This document shows, in pieces, positions 16,487 to 25,908 of a DNA stretch of 64,000 nucleotides (the first letter of the stretch is position 1; every line of letters begins with the position of its first letter). Position numbers and translations under genes: made by a program. Below the pieces are notes generated by a model. It searched no databases. It had not been told where the DNA came from and was given only the letters and a program-made list of their open reading frames with translations. The stretch is from NCBI GenBank assembly GCA_964565775.1, contig CAZMGB010000007.1:81021-145020 (forward strand), in the 5' to 3' direction. The DNA comes from CAZMGB01 sp964565775 (GTDB lineage: Bacteria; Chloroflexota; Dehalococcoidia; DSTF01; JALHUB01).

Positions 16487-16647
16487 GCGAAGAGAGAGTT
16501 CGACCCAGCCTCAGCGCCGCCCGCCGCAACTGGCGGGAGTCTGACCTGCCCTTCTTCGCCAGGCTACGGGCGGCCGCGAGAAACAACTGGCGCAAGATCC
16601 GCACCCGCAGCAACTGCTGCGGTCACCCCGGCGAACCCGGCTGCTGA
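16483..16647 (+). CDS. Small protein (54 aa) with CCGxPGEPGC tail
   Basis: A short frame whose GTG overlaps the leuD stop (GTGA), a sign of translational coupling. The body is basic and helical (AARRNWRESD and AAARNNWRKIRTRS); the last 11 residues are NCCGHPGEPGC, with three cysteines. The tail resembles short uncharacterised bacterial proteins ending CCGxxGEPGC. The paired Cys could bind a metal or be modified; this is inference. It lies between leuD and leuB. Confidence 0.6.
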   Translation: MSEERVRPSLSAARRNWRESDLPFFARLRAAARNNWRKIRTRSNCCGHPGEPGC

Positions 16648-16817
16648 GCCGGCCCGCCCGAGCCCGGTGCGGGCTCCGAGGTCGGGGCGGGGGACTAGCG
16701 GACAGCGTCGCTTGCCAGCGCCGTCTCGCTGCGACAGTGCCCGTGCGCCTTCCCTGTGCTACACTTGCCACCGGCCCCTTCCCAGTCACAGCGATAAGTC
16801 ATCAGGAGTAGGAGAGC

Positions 16818-17873
16818 ATGCACCGTATAGCTGTTATCCCCGGCGACGGCACCGGAGCCGAGGTCGTGCGCGAGGGCCTCAAGGTCCTCGAGGCTGCCGC
16901 CAGCGCCACCGGCTTCAAGTACGAGACCGCCACCTACGATTTCGGCGGTGACCGCTACCTCCGCACCGGCGAGACCCTGCCCGACTCCGCCATCGACGAG
17001 ATGCGCGGCTTCGACGCCATCTACCTGGGCGCCATCGGCCACCCCGACGTGCCCCCCGGCCCCCTGGAGCGCGGCATCCTTCTCCGCCTCCGCTTCGAGC
17101 TCGACCAGTACATCAACCTCCGCCCCGTCAAGCTCTACCCGGGCGTCGACTGCCCCCTCAAGGACAAGGGTCCGGAGGACATCGACTTCGTCGTCGTCCG
17201 CGAGAACACGGAAGGGCTGTACACCGGCATGGGCGGCATCCAGTACAAGGGCACGCCTCAGGAAGTCTCCACGCAGGTCCACTGCACGACCCGCTTCGGC
17301 GCCGAGCGGGCCATCCGCTACGCCTTCGAGCTGACCCGCAAGCGTAACAGGCAGAAGCAGCTCCACCTGGTCGCCAAGACGAACGTCCTCACCTACGTCC
17401 ACGACACCTGGTGGCGCGCCTTCAACGAGGTGGGCGACGCCGACTACCCCGACATCCGCCGTGAGTACGCCCACGTCGACGCCGCCTGTATGTGGTTCGT
17501 GAAGAACCCCGAGTGGTTCGACGTCATCGTCGTCGAGAACATGTTCGGCGACATCATCACCGACCTAGGGGCGATGATTCAGGGGGGCATGGGCGTGGCC
17601 GCCGGCGGCAACATCAACCCGCAGGGCGTCTCCATGTTCGAGCCCATCGGCGGCAGCGCCCCGAAGTACACGGGCCAGAACGTCATCTGCCCCATGGCCG
17701 CCATCGCCGCCGCCCAGATGATGCTGGAGGTTCTCGGCGAGGAGGAGGCAGGCCGGCGCGTCGAAGAGGCGATGATCAAGGCGCTGACCAGCGGCAAGAT
17801 CAAGTCCCTCTCCGCCGGCCGCATGGGCCTGTCCACGTCAGAGGTGGGTGACCTCCTGGCCAGCTACGTGTAG
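16818..17873 (+). CDS. leuB: 3-isopropylmalate dehydrogenase (isocitrate/isopropylmalate family)
   Basis: NAD-dependent oxidative decarboxylase acting third in leucine synthesis. The 351 residues contain the N-terminal IAVIPGDGTGAEVV, substrate-binding arginines in LRLRFELDQYINLRPVKL, the VVRENTEGLYTG segment and the metal-binding VVENMFGDIITDLGA. The GGNINP segment is also seen in tartrate dehydrogenase-type members, but location after leuACD makes leuB the best call. A 170-base gap separates it from the small Cys-tailed gene, so it may have its own promoter. A strong hairpin follows. Confidence 0.9.
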   Translation: MHRIAVIPGDGTGAEVVREGLKVLEAAASATGFKYETATYDFGGDRYLRTGETLPDSAIDEMRGFDAIYLGAIGHPDVPPGPLERGILLRLRFELDQYINLRPVKLYPGVDCPLKDKGPEDIDFVVVRENTEGLYTGMGGIQYKGTPQEVSTQVHCTTRFGAERAIRYAFELTRKRNRQKQLHLVAKTNVLTYVHDTWWRAFNEVGDADYPDIRREYAHVDAACMWFVKNPEWFDVIVVENMFGDIITDLGAMIQGGMGVAAGGNINPQGVSMFEPIGGSAPKYTGQNVICPMAAIAAAQMMLEVLGEEEAGRRVEEAMIKALTSGKIKSLSAGRMGLSTSEVGDLLASYV

Positions 17874-17902
17874 ACACCCGTCTCAGGCCCACGCCAACTC
17901 CC

Positions 17903-17929
17903 ACTGCCGGTGGTTTCCCCACCGGCAGT
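17903..17929 (+). terminator. Hairpin after leuB
   Basis: ACTGCCGGTGG (17903-17913) and CCACCGGCAGT (17919-17929) form a perfect 11-bp stem. There is no T-run after it, so intrinsic termination is uncertain. Confidence 0.5.
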
Positions 17930-17933
17930 ACTA

Positions 17934-17942
17934 TGTTATAAT
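17934..17942 (+). promoter_or_regulatory. Extended -10 promoter of the three-gene cassette
   Basis: TG-T-TATAAT (TG 17934-17935, TATAAT 17937-17942) lies 45 bases before the first cassette gene. No good -35 is present because the leuB hairpin occupies that place. Confidence 0.5.
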
Positions 17943-17986
17943 GTTATCGTAGAGTCCTGAGGCGTAACCATTAGGAGATTGCAACT

Positions 17987-18370
17987 ATGCAAACAGACGA
18001 TCCACTGGCGATGCTGCTTCTCGATGCCGCCGAAGTAGATCGCGCGCTGCTCGCAGAAGCCCTGTCCGACCGAGTCGGCATAGACTCAAAGTCCGGGAGG
18101 ATAGTACCTCTCCCCGGTTATGCCGCACTCAACGCCCGCCAGAAGGTGCTCGTCATCCTCTTGGCCGCAAAAGCCGCGTCGCTGCTCGGCGTGCGCGACA
18201 CCGAGGTCATGCCCGCACAAGACGTCATAGCTACAAGCGGTCTTCCCCGGGGCACCGTAGCACCTAAGCTCAAGGAGCTCCGCGATGGTGGACTAGTCGG
18301 GCAAGACACGGACCGCGCGTACTACGTCCCCAACGGGCTACTCCAGAGGGCGATCCAGCAACTCAATTAG
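17987..18370 (+). CDS. Hypothetical protein with C-terminal winged helix (cassette gene 1)
   Basis: A 127-residue protein of unknown family. Residues about 48-68 (NARQKVLVILLAAKAASLLG) are a hydrophobic helix. Residues about 73-125 look like a winged-helix DNA-binding domain: ATSGLPRGTVAPKLKELRDGGLV reads as recognition and adjacent helices, followed by a short wing and YYVPNGLL. It opens a compact three-gene run (gaps of 9 bases, then a 4-base overlap) with its own extended -10 promoter. It could be the cassette's regulator. No catalytic motif is visible. Confidence 0.65.
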   Translation: MQTDDPLAMLLLDAAEVDRALLAEALSDRVGIDSKSGRIVPLPGYAALNARQKVLVILLAAKAASLLGVRDTEVMPAQDVIATSGLPRGTVAPKLKELRDGGLVGQDTDRAYYVPNGLLQRAIQQLN

Positions 18371-18379
18371 GAGACGGCG

Positions 18380-18940
18380 ATGGAACAGACATTCAGGGTA
18401 AGGGTCGACGCCACAGCGGGAACAGTCGAGGTGGAGGGCCCCGAGGCATTCGTTCGGGAGATGCTGGACCGCTATTCCTCGGTCGTGGACCGCTCACCAA
18501 AGCCGAGGACACGCAAGAAGCCAGGCCGGACATCTACCAAGAAGGTGAGACCCCGCGCGCAAACCGCCGACGCCGGAGACTCAAAGAAAGGCCGTGCGGC
18601 GCGGGTGGAGGTTGACGAGAAGCTAAGAGAACAACTTCAACCGCACCTCTCAGCGTTCGCGACCTATTTGGACGAGCGCAACGTTGCAGCGCGAACGGAG
18701 GAGGCAGCAGTTGTCGCCTCGTTCCTGGCATCGAAGGTGGGACAGGAATCCATGGACGAGAGGCAATATGTAACAGTGCTGCGTACCCTTGGCAGGCCTC
18801 TTCCCAAGATACCGCGCCAGGTACTTCTGGACGCGAAGAACAAGAAGCAGTTCTTCTACGAAGAAGGCACGTCCTTCAGGCTTACAACCACTGGGCTGAA
18901 CTTCGCGGAACATGAGTCGCTCAAGGAGCAGTCGAAGTGA
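18380..18940 (+). CDS. Hypothetical protein (cassette gene 2)
   Basis: A 186-residue protein of unknown family. The N-terminal 35 residues form a small beta-rich unit ending EVEGPEAFVREMLDRY. A strongly basic Lys/Arg/Pro linker follows (residues about 40-75) and may bind nucleic acid. The C-terminal 110 residues are helical and end in a short wing-like FRLTTTGLNFAE, consistent with a second winged-helix-type domain. Its stop overlaps the start of gene 3, so the pair is translationally coupled. Function is unknown. Confidence 0.62.
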   Translation: MEQTFRVRVDATAGTVEVEGPEAFVREMLDRYSSVVDRSPKPRTRKKPGRTSTKKVRPRAQTADAGDSKKGRAARVEVDEKLREQLQPHLSAFATYLDERNVAARTEEAAVVASFLASKVGQESMDERQYVTVLRTLGRPLPKIPRQVLLDAKNKKQFFYEEGTSFRLTTTGLNFAEHESLKEQSK

Positions 18941-19722
18941 CCAACGGTCTCCACAACATGTTACAGAGCCGGCTGTCCGCGGATCTGGTTGACGAACTGC
19001 TCAGACAGCACGCCCGGGCACACCAGCGTTTTCAGGCTGGGGAAGCGGAGGGGGCCCTCGAGGCGGTCGGGAAATATGCGGAGGCAGCCATCCGCTGCGC
19101 GGACTACCTCGTGACCGGGTGTTGCGTCCCTCTTTCGGATGGCCTGCCCCCCTTTGATCAGATGGTTAGGCGCATCGAATCTACGCCTTCTGGGAGCGCA
19201 CCGGAAAGTATGCGCGTCATTGCGCCACGGGTGCTGCACGCTATGTACACTGTCCGCAGCAAGCGAGGAGGAGGGCATGTGTCCGGAGAGGTGACTGCGG
19301 AACGCATAGACGCCATGACCTGTCAGCAGATGGCAGACTGGTTCCTCGCCGAGCTGGTACGGGTGATAGCGAATCTCCCACTGGATGAGGGTCAGGCGCT
19401 GGTAGACTCCCTGGTCCAGCGGCAGATACCTGTTCTTTACCATGATGAGCACGTTCGGGTGGTGACCAGGACAGATCTTGAACTTGATGAGGAGATGCTC
19501 GTTCTTCTCTACAGCGAGCCATCCGGGTTGTCCGAGGCGGAGCTCATGCGATCGACACGAAGGTCCCGGGGCAGCGTACGACACGCAATTGACGGGCTGA
19601 TCAAACTACGGCACGCCTACAAGACCAGTGACAGACCATACAGGGTGCGCCTTCTTCCCCCGGGTGTCCGGCGCGTGGAGCATGCCGGCCTACTGTCCTA
19701 TCCGCCGTCGTCTCACGGTTAG
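18937..19722 (+). CDS. Hypothetical protein with HEPN-like RxxxxxxH motif and winged helix (cassette gene 3)
   Basis: A 261-residue protein starting at GTG, overlapping gene 2 by four bases. The N-terminal 160 residues are all-helical. A segment RVLHAMYTVRSKRGGGHVSG contains R107-x6-H114, the spacing of the HEPN ribonuclease motif (Rx4-6H), within a helix-turn context. The C-terminal residues about 180-245 (LSEAELMRSTRRSRGSVRHAIDGLIK) look like a winged helix. A possible toxin or conflict role is inference from the motif alone. Its base composition looks less GC-skewed than the flanking leu genes. Confidence 0.6.
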   Translation: MTNGLHNMLQSRLSADLVDELLRQHARAHQRFQAGEAEGALEAVGKYAEAAIRCADYLVTGCCVPLSDGLPPFDQMVRRIESTPSGSAPESMRVIAPRVLHAMYTVRSKRGGGHVSGEVTAERIDAMTCQQMADWFLAELVRVIANLPLDEGQALVDSLVQRQIPVLYHDEHVRVVTRTDLELDEEMLVLLYSEPSGLSEAELMRSTRRSRGSVRHAIDGLIKLRHAYKTSDRPYRVRLLPPGVRRVEHAGLLSYPPSSHG

Positions 19723-19823
19723 CCAGACGCGATTCTGCTCACCCCCACCCATAAGCCTGCTTCGGCGGCGGCCGACAATATGCTATGCTTGGGGACAAAT
19801 CCCAGCCGCGGCGGTGAACCATC

Positions 19824-21422
<1,599 letters not shown>

Positions 21423-21443
21423 TCTGTTCTGAACGCCTGAGCA

Positions 21444-21466
21444 GCCTGCCTGCCGGACAGGCAGGC
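21444..21466 (+). terminator. Hairpin after cimA
   Basis: GCCTGCCTG-ccgga-CAGGCAGGC is a perfect 9-bp stem. An outer pairing GAACGCCTG (21431-21439) with CAGGCGTTC (21462-21470) competes with it. There is no T-run, so it may be a terminator or a repeat. Confidence 0.45.
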
Positions 21467-21501
21467 GTTCCTCCGGGCAGATTCGATTGGGGGTGACAGC
21501 T

Positions 21502-22740
21502 ATGCCCTACCGCGCTCCCGAGACCGCCCGCCAGCGCGAGATCGCCGCCGACATCGAGGCCCTCTGCCGATTCGACCGCACCTCTGCCTCACCCGGCGAG
21601 AGAGACGCCGCCGAGTGGGTGCAGTCGCGCCTCCGGGGCATCGGCCTCGAGACCGAGATCGAGGAGTTCCACTTCTATCCGAACTACTGGACCGTCTGGG
21701 GCACCCATGCCATCGGCGCCTATCTGGCGGCCCGGCTCGCCCGCGCCGGTCGCCGCCGCGCCGTCGCCGCCGCTGCCCTCTCGTCCTTCCTCGCCGCCTC
21801 CCTCTGGGGCGACCTTACGTCCGATTTCCACTGGCTGCGAGACCGCTTCCCCGCCCGTCTCTCCTACAACGTCCTGGCCCGCCTGCCGAACCCCAAAGCC
21901 TCGCGCGTCGTCATCATCAGCGCCCACCACGACGCCGCGCACTCGGGCACCGTCTTCCACCCGGCCATCCATCGCTGGGCCGTCAAGCGATCGGGCGGCC
22001 CCTCCGGCGAGCTGCCGTCGATCATGCGCCTGCCATTCGCCGGGCTGCTGCTGGCCGCCGGCGGCGCCGCGGGCCGCGCCCTCGGTCTGCCCCGCTGGCT
22101 CATGGCCCTGCCCCTCCGCATCGGCGGCACCATCAGCCTGCTCACCACCGCCGCCATGGTCGACATCGGCCGCAGCCCCACCGTGCCCGGCGCGAACGAT
22201 GACGCCTCGGGCGTGGCCGTCCTCCTCGCCCTCGCCGAAGACCTCCGGCGGGAGCCGCCGGAAGACCTCGAGCTCTGGTTCCTCTCCACCGGCTGCGAGG
22301 AGGGCATCCTTGGCGGCATGCTCAACTTCGTCTCCCGCCACCGTGCGGAGTTGGAGCGCGACCGGCACCTCTTCCTCAACCTGGAAATGCTGGGGACGGA
22401 GAGGACGGTCTACTTCGAGGGCGAAGGCTTCCTGAGGCTCTTCCCATACGATGCGGGGGCCGTGGCGCTGGCCGCTCAGGTGGCCCAGGAGCCCGACTTC
22501 CGGGGAGCCGAAGGCGTGACCTCCCCCCTGGCCACCGACGCCCTCGTGCCGACGCGCCGCGGCTTGGCCGCCATCACCATCGCCTCCATGCCCCCGCCGG
22601 ACAGCCTCGCCCACTACCACTGGCCCTCAGACACCCCCGACAACGTCGACGTGGAGTCAGTGGAGCGCGGCTTCCTCTTCGTGCGGCGCATGGTGGCGCT
22701 GGCTCAGGAGCGCGTCGCCGCCGGAGCGTCGCCCTGGTAG
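21502..22740 (+). CDS. M28-family zinc peptidase-like protein
   Basis: A 412-residue protein with the M28 aminopeptidase metal motifs: SAHHDAAHSG (first His), GANDDASGVA (bridging Asp and base) and CEEG (Glu pair), plus a late HYHWPSD histidine. Two hydrophobic segments, near residues 70-100 and 170-215, are inserted before the bridging Asp and could be membrane helices. The likely role is removal of N-terminal residues from peptides at the membrane. ATG 21502 is preferred over TTG 21487 because GGGGG lies a few bases before it. Confidence 0.8.
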   Translation: MPYRAPETARQREIAADIEALCRFDRTSASPGERDAAEWVQSRLRGIGLETEIEEFHFYPNYWTVWGTHAIGAYLAARLARAGRRRAVAAAALSSFLAASLWGDLTSDFHWLRDRFPARLSYNVLARLPNPKASRVVIISAHHDAAHSGTVFHPAIHRWAVKRSGGPSGELPSIMRLPFAGLLLAAGGAAGRALGLPRWLMALPLRIGGTISLLTTAAMVDIGRSPTVPGANDDASGVAVLLALAEDLRREPPEDLELWFLSTGCEEGILGGMLNFVSRHRAELERDRHLFLNLEMLGTERTVYFEGEGFLRLFPYDAGAVALAAQVAQEPDFRGAEGVTSPLATDALVPTRRGLAAITIASMPPPDSLAHYHWPSDTPDNVDVESVERGFLFVRRMVALAQERVAAGASPW

Positions 22741-22839
22741 GGCTGGCCGTGTCGAAGAGTGGGCTGGCAAAACCGCGCGGCCTCGCCGAGCGAAGGGCAC
22801 CGGAACATGTCTTTCTCAGAGCGTGACGGGAGGTGAAGA

Positions 22840-23115
22840 ATGACGCAGCAGCAGGGCCCCATGGGGCCGTTCTGCCAGTCGTGCGGGATGCCGCTCTTCA
22901 AGCCGGACGACTTCGGCACCAACGCCGAGGGCTGGCGCCAGAATGACTACTGCCTCTACTGCTACCAGGGCGGCAGGTTCACGCAGCCCGACATTACGCT
23001 CGCCGAGATGATCAAGCAGGTGGTGAAGCCGGCCGCGCAGGCGACGGGCATGACCGAGGCAGAGGCGCGCGCTATGGCCGAGGAGAATCTGCCCCGCCTG
23101 AAGCGCTGGCAGTAG
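22840..23115 (+). CDS. Small putative zinc-ribbon protein
   Basis: A 91-residue protein with an N-terminal zinc ribbon, FCQSCGMPL (C12, C15) and YCLYCYQGG (C33, C36), followed by a helical tail of about 50 residues. This is the common short zinc-ribbon family of unknown function often found near stress or transcription genes. GGGAGGTGA lies just before the ATG. It stands alone between the M28 peptidase and the divergent-strand PDZ gene. Confidence 0.82.
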   Translation: MTQQQGPMGPFCQSCGMPLFKPDDFGTNAEGWRQNDYCLYCYQGGRFTQPDITLAEMIKQVVKPAAQATGMTEAEARAMAEENLPRLKRWQ

Positions 23116-23138
23116 TCACCCCCGGGGCACGCCGCCTC

Positions 23139-24053
23139 CTACGACGGCACCCCCGATAGCACCGACTCCAGGTCGACGATCGCCGCCGCCTGGTTGCCGT
23201 CCCTGGCGACCACCACCACATCGTCGCCCTTCATGATGTCCCCAAGCTCTCCCCGCTGCAGAAGCCGCCACACGCCCGTCTGGCCGCTAACTTGAAAGCG
23301 CTCATCGGGGCCGCCGTCCTTCGGCGTCAGCACCAGCTCGTCCTTGCTCACGTCCTTCACGGTGCCGGCGACAGCCCGCACCGTTTCCGTCTTCCCTTCG
23401 TCGTTCAGGTAGACGAGCTCGGCCCTGACGAACCGCTCCAGAAGCCGCCCGGAGCCGTCGAACAGCGAGCCAATCCCCAGCGCCCCGGAGGCCCCCAGGC
23501 CCCCCAGGAACGGCCACAGCTCCTGCAGTCGTCCGTCGTTAGGCGCCTGCGGTAGCAAGTGCGGCATCGGCTGGCCCACATCCGGTGGACGCTCGGCCAG
23601 GGTCGCTCGGAGCTCGCGCTCATTTCCGCCGCGCTTTATCGTGAACGTCATCTCGGCGCCGGGTCCGGCGTTCGTTACGGCGTCCACGACCTCCTGCGGG
23701 TCATTGACGCGCTTGCCGTCCACGGCGGTTATGACGTCGTCCGCCTCGAAGCCAGCGCGGGCCGCGGGGCTCCGCAGCGCTACCCGCACGACAAGCACCC
23801 CTTCCCCGCCCGGGCTTTCGGTCAGCACGACGCCCAGATACCCCGGCTGATTTCCCTCGCCTGGTGCCGGGGTGGGCCCCAACTGTCCCTCCCCGGATTC
23901 TCCCCCCTTCTCAGGTGCCGGCGTCACGACCGCCGACGGGCCGCCTTCGGCTCCACTGCCCTCGCTCAAGGTCCACGCCGCCGCGACGAAGCCGCCGATG
24001 GCCGCCAGCCCTAACGCCAGCACGAGCAACGGCAACCACAATCCTCTCTGCAT
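23139..24053 (-). CDS. Membrane-anchored PDZ-domain protein
   Basis: A 304-residue exported protein with a hydrophobic N-terminal anchor (residues about 6-25), a Gly/Pro/Glu-rich linker, and a PDZ domain at about residues 70-155 (YLGVVL, then GFEADDVITAVDGKRVNDPQEV). The C-terminal 130 residues form a beta-rich domain without a trypsin-like catalytic triad, so it is not a DegP/HtrA protease. ATG 24053 is preferred over ATG 24068 because GGGGGTGAG lies 4-8 bases upstream. It may serve as an envelope scaffold; the function is unknown. Confidence 0.78.
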   Translation of the reverse strand: MQRGLWLPLLVLALGLAAIGGFVAAAWTLSEGSGAEGGPSAVVTPAPEKGGESGEGQLGPTPAPGEGNQPGYLGVVLTESPGGEGVLVVRVALRSPAARAGFEADDVITAVDGKRVNDPQEVVDAVTNAGPGAEMTFTIKRGGNERELRATLAERPPDVGQPMPHLLPQAPNDGRLQELWPFLGGLGASGALGIGSLFDGSGRLLERFVRAELVYLNDEGKTETVRAVAGTVKDVSKDELVLTPKDGGPDERFQVSGQTGVWRLLQRGELGDIMKGDDVVVVARDGNQAAAIVDLESVLSGVPS

Positions 24054-24223
24054 CTTGCTCACCCCCATACACTCAATTATCGTTCCCTTATCTGATCATA
24101 CGTCAAGAGCCACATACCGCGTTCCCCGGCCATAGCACAGGACACGGGCCTACTACGGATCATTAATCGGCCAGGCTCCTCCGAAACGCAGGCCTGTGTG
24201 GCCCCGTCATTCGGGCTCACCCG

Positions 24224-24252
24224 TTGCCCGTTATGGCGCCCTCTGCTATACT
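24224..24252 (+). promoter_or_regulatory. Promoter of small zinc-ribbon gene
   Basis: TTGCCC (24224-24229), 17-base spacer, TATACT (24247-24252) with an upstream TG (24244-24245) making an extended -10. Confidence 0.65.
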
Positions 24253-24287
24253 CCTGAGAACGAATCTCTAGGTTGGGGAGGTGGCTT

Positions 24288-24497
24288 GTGGAAATCAGCT
24301 TTCCGAAGTGTCAGAGGTGTCAGACCGGGGACTTGGTGCCGCTCTCGGACTTTGGAAGTCAGGGAGCGGCTATTCATTTCAAAGCTTGGGCCTGCACTAA
24401 TCCCGAGTGCGGCTTCAACATCAAGATCCGCAACGGCGACCTGTATATCGACGAGCCCATCACCAGCGGCGCCATGCATAGCCCACGCTATCGATAG
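24288..24497 (+). CDS. Small zinc-ribbon protein (69 aa)
   Basis: A 69-residue protein with two Cys pairs, KCQRC near residue 8 and ACTNPEC near residue 40, making a one-ribbon fold. The GTG start at 24288 is chosen because GGGAGGTGG lies five bases before it. It has its own promoter and is followed by strong hairpins, so it is a single-gene unit. The function is unknown; a protein partner or nucleic-acid role is possible. Confidence 0.75.
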   Translation: MEISFPKCQRCQTGDLVPLSDFGSQGAAIHFKAWACTNPECGFNIKIRNGDLYIDEPITSGAMHSPRYR

Positions 24498-24518
24498 CGC
24501 CGGAAGCAGACATGAAGA

Positions 24519-24552
24519 GGCCCAGGGGTGAGTCTCTGACCCCCCTGGGCCC
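24519..24552. terminator. Hairpin between convergent genes
   Basis: GGCCCAGGGG (24519-24528) pairs with CCCCTGGGCC ending near 24552, an inverted repeat about ten bases long with a 12-base loop. It lies 22 bases after the zinc-ribbon stop. No clear T-run is seen. Confidence 0.5.
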
Positions 24553-24575
24553 GAAGTAGCGGAACCCCTCTCCTC

Positions 24576-24600
24576 GCCGCCCCCCGGGCAAGGGGGCGGC
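24576..24600. terminator. GC hairpin at the end of the polysaccharide locus
   Basis: GCCGCCCCC (24576-24584) and GGGGGCGGC (24592-24600) form a perfect 9-bp stem just after the stop of the minus-strand dehydrogenase gene. It likely marks the end of the long minus-strand transcript. Confidence 0.5.
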
Positions 24601-24621
24601 GCTCTTCTGCCAACCACCGCT

Positions 24622-25902
24622 CTAGCGGCCGATCCCCAGGTAGCGAACGCCCGCGGCCTCCACCTCCTCCGTCGAGAGCGCGTTCCGGCCGTCGAGAAGC
24701 GCCACGCACCCGGCGAAGGCCCGCAGGTCCAGCTTTCGATACTCATCGTGGGCGGCCTGGAGGACGAGCGCATCGACGTGCGGCGGCGGGATGGCGCCGG
24801 CCGGCCTCAGCCCCAACGCCTCGATCTCCTCCTCGCTGAACAACGGGTCATGCACGAGCACCTCCGCGCCCCGGATCGCCAGCTCGTGGGCGACGGCGAA
24901 CGCGCTCGAATTGGCCGCCTCCTTAACGTTCGCGCGATAGGCCAGGCCCAGGATCAGCACGGTCTTGCCCTTCAGCGTGCCCAGCGCCACCGCCAGCCGC
25001 TCGACGCCGTAGCGGGCCATGGCATCGTTCACCTCGCGCGCGGCCGTGGCCAGCCGGCTCGCGCCGCCCTCCCCCACCAGGAAGTACGGATACACGGGGA
25101 TGCAGTGGCCGCCTACGCCGACTCCGGGCCGGTGAATGTGCGAGAACGGCTGCGAGTTGGCGGCAGCGATCGCTTCCCCCACGTCGATCTGCCAGCGGTC
25201 CGCCTGCTGGGCCAGCTCGTTCGCCAGGGCGATGTTCACGTCGCGGTAGCTCGTCTCGGCCAGCTTCACGAACTCCGCCGTCTCGGCGTCGCGCACGGCC
25301 AGCACCTCGGCGTCCAGCGCCTCGAGATAGAACGCCGCCGCCGCCCGCGTGCTCTCCTCGTCGATGCCGCCCACAACCTTGGGGTACGTCTTCAGGTCGG
25401 CGAGGACGCGCCCCACGGAGACCCGCTCCGGACTGTAGGCCAGGCGGAAGTCGGCGCCCGCCCGCAGGCCCGATACCTCGAGCGCTCGCGCAAACCGGCC
25501 GCGCGTCGTGCCAACGGGCACAGTCGTCTCCAGGAGGACGAGCCCGCCGCCGCGGAGGCCCCGCGCCACGGACGCCGCAGCCTCATCGAGGGCGGCGAAG
25601 TCCGGCCGCCGGCGCTCCGAGAGGCCGACCGGCACGATGACCACAACCGTTTCGCACTCGCGCACCACTGACGCGACATCGGTGGTCGCCTCCAGCCGTC
25701 CCATCCGGCGGGCGGCGGCCAGCCCCTCGGGCAGGCCCTCCTCGCCCGGCCAGGGCGTAATCCCCTCATTGACCTGCCGCACCAGGCCGGCATCCACGTC
25801 GCAGCCGACGACCCTCAGCCCCTTCGAGGCGTACTGCACCGCCACCGGCAGGCCGATCCTCCCCAGCCCGACTACACAGACCCGCGACGCCTCGCTCACC
25901 AT
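24622..25902 (-). CDS. Nucleotide-sugar 6-dehydrogenase (WbpA/WbpO type)
   Basis: NAD-dependent dehydrogenase converting a UDP-HexNAc to the uronic acid. The 426 residues show the Rossmann motif VVGLGRIGLPVA (about 10-21), the ETTVPVGTT segment, and the catalytic cysteine in GVGGHCIPVYP (about residue 266). The sequence is nearer UDP-GlcNAc/ManNAc dehydrogenases (WbpA, WecC) than UDP-glucose dehydrogenase. It is last in a five-gene set matching the WbpA-B-E-D-I pathway, so UDP-GlcNAc is the probable substrate. Six bases separate it from the oxidoreductase gene upstream. Confidence 0.88.
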   Translation of the reverse strand: MVSEASRVCVVGLGRIGLPVAVQYASKGLRVVGCDVDAGLVRQVNEGITPWPGEEGLPEGLAAARRMGRLEATTDVASVVRECETVVVIVPVGLSERRRPDFAALDEAAASVARGLRGGGLVLLETTVPVGTTRGRFARALEVSGLRAGADFRLAYSPERVSVGRVLADLKTYPKVVGGIDEESTRAAAAFYLEALDAEVLAVRDAETAEFVKLAETSYRDVNIALANELAQQADRWQIDVGEAIAAANSQPFSHIHRPGVGVGGHCIPVYPYFLVGEGGASRLATAAREVNDAMARYGVERLAVALGTLKGKTVLILGLAYRANVKEAANSSAFAVAHELAIRGAEVLVHDPLFSEEEIEALGLRPAGAIPPPHVDALVLQAAHDEYRKLDLRAFAGCVALLDGRNALSTEEVEAAGVRYLGIGR

Positions 25903-25908
25903 CGCCCC

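Noticed and set aside
16648..16817. A further small gene between the Cys-tailed gene and leuB
   Set aside because: No frame with a ribosome site and conserved-looking sequence was seen; probably only leader or promoter.
19690..19823. T-box or leader peptide before cimA
   Set aside because: No T-box core, no run of regulatory codons and no terminator hairpin was found here.
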